Below, piece after piece: positions 59,716 through 64,000 of a DNA stretch of 64,000 bases. The stretch comes from JAIVJZ01 sp035645695 (GTDB taxonomy: Bacteria; Acidobacteriota; Blastocatellia; Pyrinomonadales; Pyrinomonadaceae): the NCBI GenBank assembly GCA_035645695.1, contig DASQMC010000035.1, positions 1 to 64,000 of the forward strand, written 5' to 3'. The notes beneath the pieces are model-generated. The model saw nothing but the letters and a program-made list of their open reading frames with translations, had not been told where the DNA came from and did no database searches. A program made the position numbers and the translations under genes. Positions within the stretch are counted from its first letter, which is position 1; the number at the start of each line of letters is the position of its first letter.

Positions 59716-60699
59716 CTACTTTTGCTCCGGCTCCGTATCGCAATTAAGCGTCCAGGTGTTGCCCGCCGGGTGCGGCGCGTCCGGCACGCTCAACTCGACC
59801 GCAGGAGGCTCGCCCGCCGCCTGATGCCGCGCGTTCCGCTTCGCGACCGGCGCGGCCGGGGGGGCTTCCGGTTTCGTTCTCGTCTTCTCACAACCGATGC
59901 TCGACATCTCGGGCAGCGCGATGCCGCGCGTCCCGGCAAACGGTACGATCACCCTGAAATGTTCCGGGCGTTCGGGACGGGCTGCGGCGCGGCGCACCAC
60001 CCTCGATTCCACACGGCGATGCCAGACCTCCGCCTCGCCGTTCGTCTTCGTATGCCAACGCTCAAGCCGTCCGTGCTCCGCCATGAGGCGGTCGGCCTCC
60101 GCGGCGAGTTTCGCGGCGTCCAGTTCCTTCACGAATACCTTGACGATCTTGTCTGCTTCCCGTCCGAGTTTGCGCAACGCGGGCGCTTCGTGCCGCGCCA
60201 CCTCTTCAAACACGCGCACCCTGTCCGGCTTCGGCGCGGCTTTCGGGGCGGCAAGATGCGAGGCGATCAGATTCAGCGGCAACTTGTTCCGCGACAACTC
60301 AGCCTTCGCGGCATCCTCGGCTTCCCGCGCCGCCGTAAGCGCCGAAGCCTCCGGGTTCAACTCGGCCACCGCCAACGCTTCTTCAACGTGATTGTTTCCG
60401 GCTCCGGGCTTGTTCGTCGTCGTCGCGCCGTTAGCGTTGTCGGCCAGTAACGGCTGCTGCGCGGCGGGCGCGGCGGGCTGTTGCTGCTGGGGCGCGGGCA
60501 TCAGGTAATAGATTTGCGGCGTGGGAAGTTTGCCGTCGTTGACGGGCTGCGCGTAGACGATGAGACCGCTCCACAAACTCGCGCGGGTGAAATTCTTCAG
60601 GGACGACTTCAATCCGTCGAACTGGCGCGCTGCCTCCTGCGTCCCGGCCAAAACGGTGATCCCGATCAAGAATAAGATTCCGAATTTTCGTCTTATCAT
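59716..60699 (-). CDS. Hypothetical exported/anchored protein with helical core
   Basis: 327 residues from the ATG at 60699 (GGAGGT 4 nt upstream). Signal or anchor segment 5-22 (FGILFLIGITVLAGTQEA). A Q/P/A-rich spacer (about 68-105) is followed by a long Ala/Lys/Glu-rich region likely to form coiled coil (about 110-215: ALTAAREAEDAAKAELSR; KLGREADKIVKVFVKELDAAKLAAEADRL). A C-terminal Pro/Ala-rich tail contains two Cys. No family recognised. A 29-bp element shared with the ECF sigma gene lies about 185 bp upstream. Confidence 0.72.
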   Translation of the reverse strand: MIRRKFGILFLIGITVLAGTQEAARQFDGLKSSLKNFTRASLWSGLIVYAQPVNDGKLPTPQIYYLMPAPQQQQPAAPAAQQPLLADNANGATTTNKPGAGNNHVEEALAVAELNPEASALTAAREAEDAAKAELSRNKLPLNLIASHLAAPKAAPKPDRVRVFEEVARHEAPALRKLGREADKIVKVFVKELDAAKLAAEADRLMAEHGRLERWHTKTNGEAEVWHRRVESRVVRRAAARPERPEHFRVIVPFAGTRGIALPEMSSIGCEKTRTKPEAPPAAPVAKRNARHQAAGEPPAVELSVPDAPHPAGNTWTLNCDTEPEQK

Positions 60700-60883
60700 G
60701 CTACCTCCCCAACCTCTGCATACGCGGCGTTCGCGTTCCCCGTTATCTTTCGTCCCACTTTCGGGACTGTCCCGTCGCATCTTTCAAACCGCTCAAGCTG
60801 CGCCTTATGCAGATAGACGTAACTCGCAGCCGAAACGTTTCAACTCGCCGCTTTTTCAAACTCTCTCACCGCTTATACTGTGA

Positions 60884-60912
60884 AAACACCGCCATCGTTC
60901 ATTTTGTGGCAA
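60884..60912 (-). promoter_or_regulatory. 29-bp element shared with the ECF sigma gene (copy 2)
   Basis: The minus strand reads TTGCCACAAA, 9 nt, GGCGGTGTTT. It matches the element at 63894-63922 at both ends with identical spacing. Candidate -35/-10-like promoter of the ECF sigma factor or a shared operator, about 185 bp before the 327-residue protein gene. Confidence 0.55.
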
Positions 60913-60926
60913 GAATTTTTTCACGA

Positions 60927-61131
60927 ATTTCAAGTTTCAGGATTTGAGTTTCAGGTTTCAAGTTTCAGGTTTCAGGTTAAACCCTTTGCCGCTCCTTATG
61001 AGTCGCGGTCACAGCATTAGCAAATTGAAGGCCACAACTATAAAACGCTCGAACACGGCAAACATAAACGAAGCCATCGTCTAAAACTTCAATTCTGAAA
61101 CTTGAAACCTGAAACCTGAAACCTGAAACTC
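60927..61131. repeat. GTTTCAG/GTTTCAA repeat with a 100-nt unique loop (family B, copy 4)
   Basis: Left arm words at 60927-60980 and reverse-complement arm at 61084-61131 enclose about 100 nt of unrelated sequence. The loop is much longer than in the other copies. Together with the 29-bp element this accounts for the 434-bp gap 60700-61133. Confidence 0.82.
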
Positions 61132-61133
61132 CC

Positions 61134-62183
61134 TTACGGCTGTCTCTGCAAATGCACCGTCCCGCTGAAAGACGACAGGATGAGCGTCGCATCACGCTGA
61201 TCGCCGCGGCCTGCGACGCCGGTGAGCCGCCCGTTGCCGAGGAGCGGGCCGCCGACCGTGGACGGGTTGTGCGGGTCGTCGCTCGCCTTCAAGGGCACTT
61301 GCCGGATCGGGAAATCCGTGATGATCTCGCCGCCGTGATGCACTTTGGCGCTGAGTTGAAAAGAGGCGTCGGCCGGCAGCGACAGGCGCACGTTGCCCGA
61401 ATGACTCTTTAACGTGTAGCGGCCGCCGCTCGCGAGCGCGCCCGTGAAATCAATCGAACTGTTCGAGGTATAGGCTTCGACGTGTACGTGCGCCAGTTTG
61501 GCGAGCGTGATGTCGCCGCTCACGGACTTGGCGAAACACTCGTCGGCCGCCTCTCCCGCTTTCAGATCGCTTGCGACGATCTCGCCGCCGATGGTTTCCA
61601 GCCGCACGCGACCGGTCGAATTTCTCACGACGACCGTCCCGTTCGCGCTCCATGCCTCGATAGACTTAGTGATGCGCCGCAATTCGATGTCGCCGCTCAA
61701 AGTCTTCAACCTCGCGTCGGCCACGTCCGCCACGCTGATGTCGCCCGTGTTGCCCTTGATCTGGACTGTGCTTCCGCGCGGCACGTCGAGTTCGAGATTG
61801 CCGGAGTTGCTGCACAGGCCGGGGCGCGCGGGCGCGGCCTGATCGCGTGCTAAGAGCACCTCGATGCGCGTCGCCGGATTGGGGTCGGCCGTCGCGTCGG
61901 CGCGGCGCAGTTCGATGCGCGAAGCGTCGGTCGAACGCGCGCGCACCTCTTTGCGATCCCAGCCGCGCACCACCACGTCGCCCGTCTCCACGCAAGCCAG
62001 AATCGTCACGGTCGCCTCGGCGCGAAGCGTCTGCTCGGCCGTCACCGCCGCCGGACTCTGGCCTCTCTCCCCGCCCGCGTCGTTCCCGCGCGGCGCTGCG
62101 GCGGCGAGGCCATCCGGATACAGGCACGCCAGCAGCAGCAGGCACACGGCGGCCAACAGCGAATAATAACTATTCCGTCTCAT
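61134..62183 (-). CDS. DUF4097 beta-strand-repeat protein
   Basis: 349 residues from the ATG at 62183; an upstream GTG at 62261 overlapping the anti-sigma stop is possible but would put 26 residues before the signal peptide. Signal peptide (SYYSLLAAVCLLLLACLYPDG, lipobox-like LLAC but with no clear lipoprotein context). The body consists of short beta strands in the DUF4097 style (VQIKGNTGDISVADV, LKTLSGDIELRRI, SVSGDITLAKLAHVHVEAY, KSHSGNVRLSLPADA, LSSFSGTVHLQRQP). Third gene of the sigma/anti-sigma operon. Confidence 0.85.
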   Translation of the reverse strand: MRRNSYYSLLAAVCLLLLACLYPDGLAAAAPRGNDAGGERGQSPAAVTAEQTLRAEATVTILACVETGDVVVRGWDRKEVRARSTDASRIELRRADATADPNPATRIEVLLARDQAAPARPGLCSNSGNLELDVPRGSTVQIKGNTGDISVADVADARLKTLSGDIELRRITKSIEAWSANGTVVVRNSTGRVRLETIGGEIVASDLKAGEAADECFAKSVSGDITLAKLAHVHVEAYTSNSSIDFTGALASGGRYTLKSHSGNVRLSLPADASFQLSAKVHHGGEIITDFPIRQVPLKASDDPHNPSTVGGPLLGNGRLTGVAGRGDQRDATLILSSFSGTVHLQRQP

Positions 62184-62253
62184 CCTGAAAAAAGTTCCTT
62201 TAATAATCGGGCGGCGTCGTGGCTCAGACGATGCGCCGCTTGAAATATGCGGG

Positions 62254-63279
62254 TTAATCACGGCCGCTGGCGAGTTGCGTTTGATCGGAGACCGCGCTTA
62301 AAAGCTCGACCTTATTTTGATAAGCGGCGCGCAAAAACTCCTTCGCGTCCGTGTCCTGCGGGTTGCGGCGCACGGCCGCGCGCGACGAGAGGATGGCCTG
62401 ATTGACGACCGCCAGATTGCGCTCATACTCGGCGCGCAGCGTCGGCGTCATGCCCTCGGCACCCTGCGCCTCGATGGCGGAAGTGAGCGATGCGATAGAA
62501 GTTAAATAAGTCTTTTCATCCGCCAGCGCGGGCTCGCCCGTCGTCGCAGCGGCGACAGCGGTGACGGTCGCGTCGGCGGCAATCGTCTCGGAAGTAGCCG
62601 CCTCGCCGCCTCGCGCCGCGCGTGCGCTCGCAACCCGCGGGCGGGCATTTTGCCCGGCCTTCACGAAGGCCACACGGTCGCCGCCGTCGCGCGCGGGGGC
62701 AAGCCTGTCGAAGTTCGTGACCGGCGTTTGAACCGTCGCCGCGACGCTCGGCGGCGCAGCGTTCACGGTGTTTGGCGGCGCAGCATTACCATCCTGCACG
62801 GCAGGCGACGCCGGGGCGGGCGTTTCTTTAACGCTCGCGACATCTTTCGACGCGTCCGAACTATCCGGCCTCTGCATTAACGCGAAGACGAGGACAAGCG
62901 CGACGGCGACCAGAAAACTCGCGAAGGCTGTTGCCTGTCGCGGCGTGAAGGTCGTTAAAGAGGCGATGAACGAATCGAGGTAAGAGCGCAGGCGCGAGAC
63001 GGCGCGACGCGGCGGCGCAATCGGCGCAAATTGTGGCCGCGCGTCCATCCCCGCAATCGCTTCGTCGAGACGCGCGCGCAGTTTTTCCGTCGGCACGCTC
63101 GCGTTAAGTGCGGGCGCGTAGGCCGTGGAAAAGAGGGCGAGTTCCTGTTCGGCCTCGCGTGTGGCTGCGGCGCAGGCGTCGCATGCGGCGAGGTGCGCCG
63201 CAGTAGTGTCCGACGCGCCGGGGGAGAGTTCGCCGTCCAGATACGCTTGCAATGTTCCTTCGTCGAGACAGGCGTCCAT
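62254..63279 (-). CDS. Zinc-finger anti-sigma factor
   Basis: 341 residues. The N-terminal anti-sigma zinc motif is H29-x3-C33-x2-C36 (HLAACDAC) in the ZAS pattern. A cytosolic domain is followed by a single membrane helix (about 117-135, ATAFASFLVAVALVLVFALM) and a periplasmic tail (about 200 residues, Pro/Ala-rich then helical). It binds and restrains the cognate ECF sigma; release would follow an envelope signal. The ATG overlaps the sigma stop by one base (TGATG), and AGGAAG lies 8 nt upstream. A longer reading of the frame is rejected because it overlaps the sigma gene. Confidence 0.9.
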   Translation of the reverse strand: MDACLDEGTLQAYLDGELSPGASDTTAAHLAACDACAAATREAEQELALFSTAYAPALNASVPTEKLRARLDEAIAGMDARPQFAPIAPPRRAVSRLRSYLDSFIASLTTFTPRQATAFASFLVAVALVLVFALMQRPDSSDASKDVASVKETPAPASPAVQDGNAAPPNTVNAAPPSVAATVQTPVTNFDRLAPARDGGDRVAFVKAGQNARPRVASARAARGGEAATSETIAADATVTAVAAATTGEPALADEKTYLTSIASLTSAIEAQGAEGMTPTLRAEYERNLAVVNQAILSSRAAVRRNPQDTDAKEFLRAAYQNKVELLSAVSDQTQLASGRD

Positions 63280-63872
63280 CACCGGCTTCCTCCGATCTTT
63301 CCGTACACTCTCGCAAATTCCTTTCGTCCGCGCGCCACCAGGCTGCCCACGTAAGTTTCGTTGATCGACAGGGTGGACGCAATCTCGCGATAAGACAAGC
63401 CCTGCTGTTTGAGTAAAAGACAACTGCGCATCGGCTCTTCGATCTTTTCGAGCGCACGGCGCGCTTCTTCGATTTCGGTGCGACGCTCGTAGTCGGCGTC
63501 GAGCGGCGCGGTCAATCCGTCCGTCCCGACGGTCTGCTTGGCGAACTCTTCCTCGCGCGCCACCGAACGCGTGCGGCTGCGCATTGTGTTGTGCGAGAGG
63601 TTGATCGCCACGCGCAGCAACCACGGCCGCAGAAATTCACCCGGCGGCGGCTCGGCGTCGAGTTGCCGGTAGAGCCGCAGGAAAACTTCCTGCGTCACGT
63701 CTTCGGCCAGCCCGGCGTCGCGCAAAAGCGCGTAGGACGTATTGTAGACGGCGCGGTGGTGCAGCATAAAAGCCTCGTCAAAGCCGAGAGCGTTCGCGTC
63801 TGTCTCTGCCTGCTGGTGGGCGGGGGTAGCCACTGGATTTCTCAGAGCCTCTACTGCGGCCATCTCACTCAT
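63279..63872 (-). CDS. ECF-type RNA polymerase sigma factor
   Basis: 197 residues from the ATG at 63872 (GAGAG 8 nt upstream). ATG 63893 or GTG 63899 are possible but lie inside or beside the proposed promoter. Region 2 (FMLHHRAVYNTSYALLRDAGLAEDVTQEVFLRLYRQL) and region 4 (LLLKQQGLSYREIASTLSINETYVGSLVARGRKEF) are clear, with a short acidic linker. It directs RNA polymerase to a small set of promoters, probably including its own and that of the 327-residue protein. It heads an operon with its anti-sigma and DUF4097 genes. Confidence 0.94.
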   Translation of the reverse strand: MSEMAAVEALRNPVATPAHQQAETDANALGFDEAFMLHHRAVYNTSYALLRDAGLAEDVTQEVFLRLYRQLDAEPPPGEFLRPWLLRVAINLSHNTMRSRTRSVAREEEFAKQTVGTDGLTAPLDADYERRTEIEEARRALEKIEEPMRSCLLLKQQGLSYREIASTLSINETYVGSLVARGRKEFARVYGKIGGSR

Positions 63873-63893
63873 CTTCGACGCTCTCACCCTCAT

Positions 63894-63922
63894 AAACACC
63901 GCCGCCGATTCGTTTGTGGCAA
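63894..63922 (-). promoter_or_regulatory. 29-bp element upstream of the ECF sigma gene (copy 1)
   Basis: The minus strand reads TTGCCACAAA, 9 nt, GGCGGTGTTT. It is the same length and has identical ends to the copy at 60884-60912. It ends just before the annotated-looking ATG at 63893, so if it is a promoter the real start is the ATG at 63872. Confidence 0.6.
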
Positions 63923-64000
63923 ATAATTTCGCGCCTGACTTTGAATTTGCAGTTCCAGCCCCCGTCAGGGGCGTTTGAAAATAGCCCGGCGATTTATCGC

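Noticed and set aside
62253..63624. A longer anti-sigma frame beginning at 63624
   Set aside because: The extra 115 codons overlap the sigma factor gene out of frame; the one-base TGATG overlap and a Shine-Dalgarno set the start at 63279.

Overview
The window is about 64 kb of GC-rich, gene-dense bacterial chromosome that reads as Acidobacteriota, probably class Blastocatellia. The main clues are three 'orphan' fused MacB-type permeases in a row, two adjacent CBM9/DUF5916 outer-membrane-barrel-like proteins, several DUF4097 proteins, many lysine/arginine-start signal peptides ending in A-x-A-Q, and intergenic spaces filled with heptamer-built inverted repeats. This assignment rests on gene content recognised by eye, not on a marker tree. 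I see no rRNA, tRNA, CRISPR array, phage or transposase gene.

Layout. 0.2-12.1 kb (minus): a secreted repeat protein, then a drug/lipid-type ABC export locus transcribed as ATPase, HlyD/MacA adaptor, second ATPase and three large permeases. 12.5-24.3 kb: aldehyde dehydrogenase, TSUP exporter, secreted subtilase, FdhF/YdeP-like molybdoenzyme, secreted family-10-like glycosyl hydrolase and M28 peptidase. 24.6-30.2 kb: small hypotheticals, infA (TTG start), a glycine-rich RRM protein, a decayed acyltransferase, a secreted peptidase/TPR protein, an orphan HicB-like protein and an unrecognised secreted protein. 30.4-38.7 kb (plus): nicotinate phosphoribosyltransferase, SGNH hydrolase, an M16 catalytic/non-catalytic pair, a CitE-like DUF6986 enzyme and an Arg-rich secreted protein behind a sigma-54-like promoter.

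38.9-46.9 kb (minus) is a complete purine-to-ureidoglycolate operon: xanthine dehydrogenase (Mo, 2Fe-2S and FAD subunits), allantoinase, allantoicase, OHCU decarboxylase, HIU hydrolase and membrane urate hydroxylase PuuD. The genes overlap by 4 bp at several junctions and a TTGACA promoter lies just upstream. 47.0-49.7 kb holds a small membrane protein and a prolyl oligopeptidase.

49.9-63.9 kb (minus) is the most unusual region. An ECF sigma factor overlaps its zinc-finger anti-sigma gene by one base. Downstream on the same strand come three DUF4097 beta-strand-repeat proteins, an unrecognised coiled-coil-like protein, a tiny coupled ORF and two very large CBM9/DUF5916 proteins. The sigma gene and the unrecognised gene share a 29-bp upstream element (TTGCCACAAA-N9-GGCGGTGTTT). 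I infer an envelope-remodelling regulon that is not described as a system as far as I know.

Most intergenic gaps contain large hairpins built from 7-8 nt tandem words of at least seven sequence families. These, the shared 29-bp element and the candidate sigma-54 promoter with an upstream palindrome are the main hunt results.
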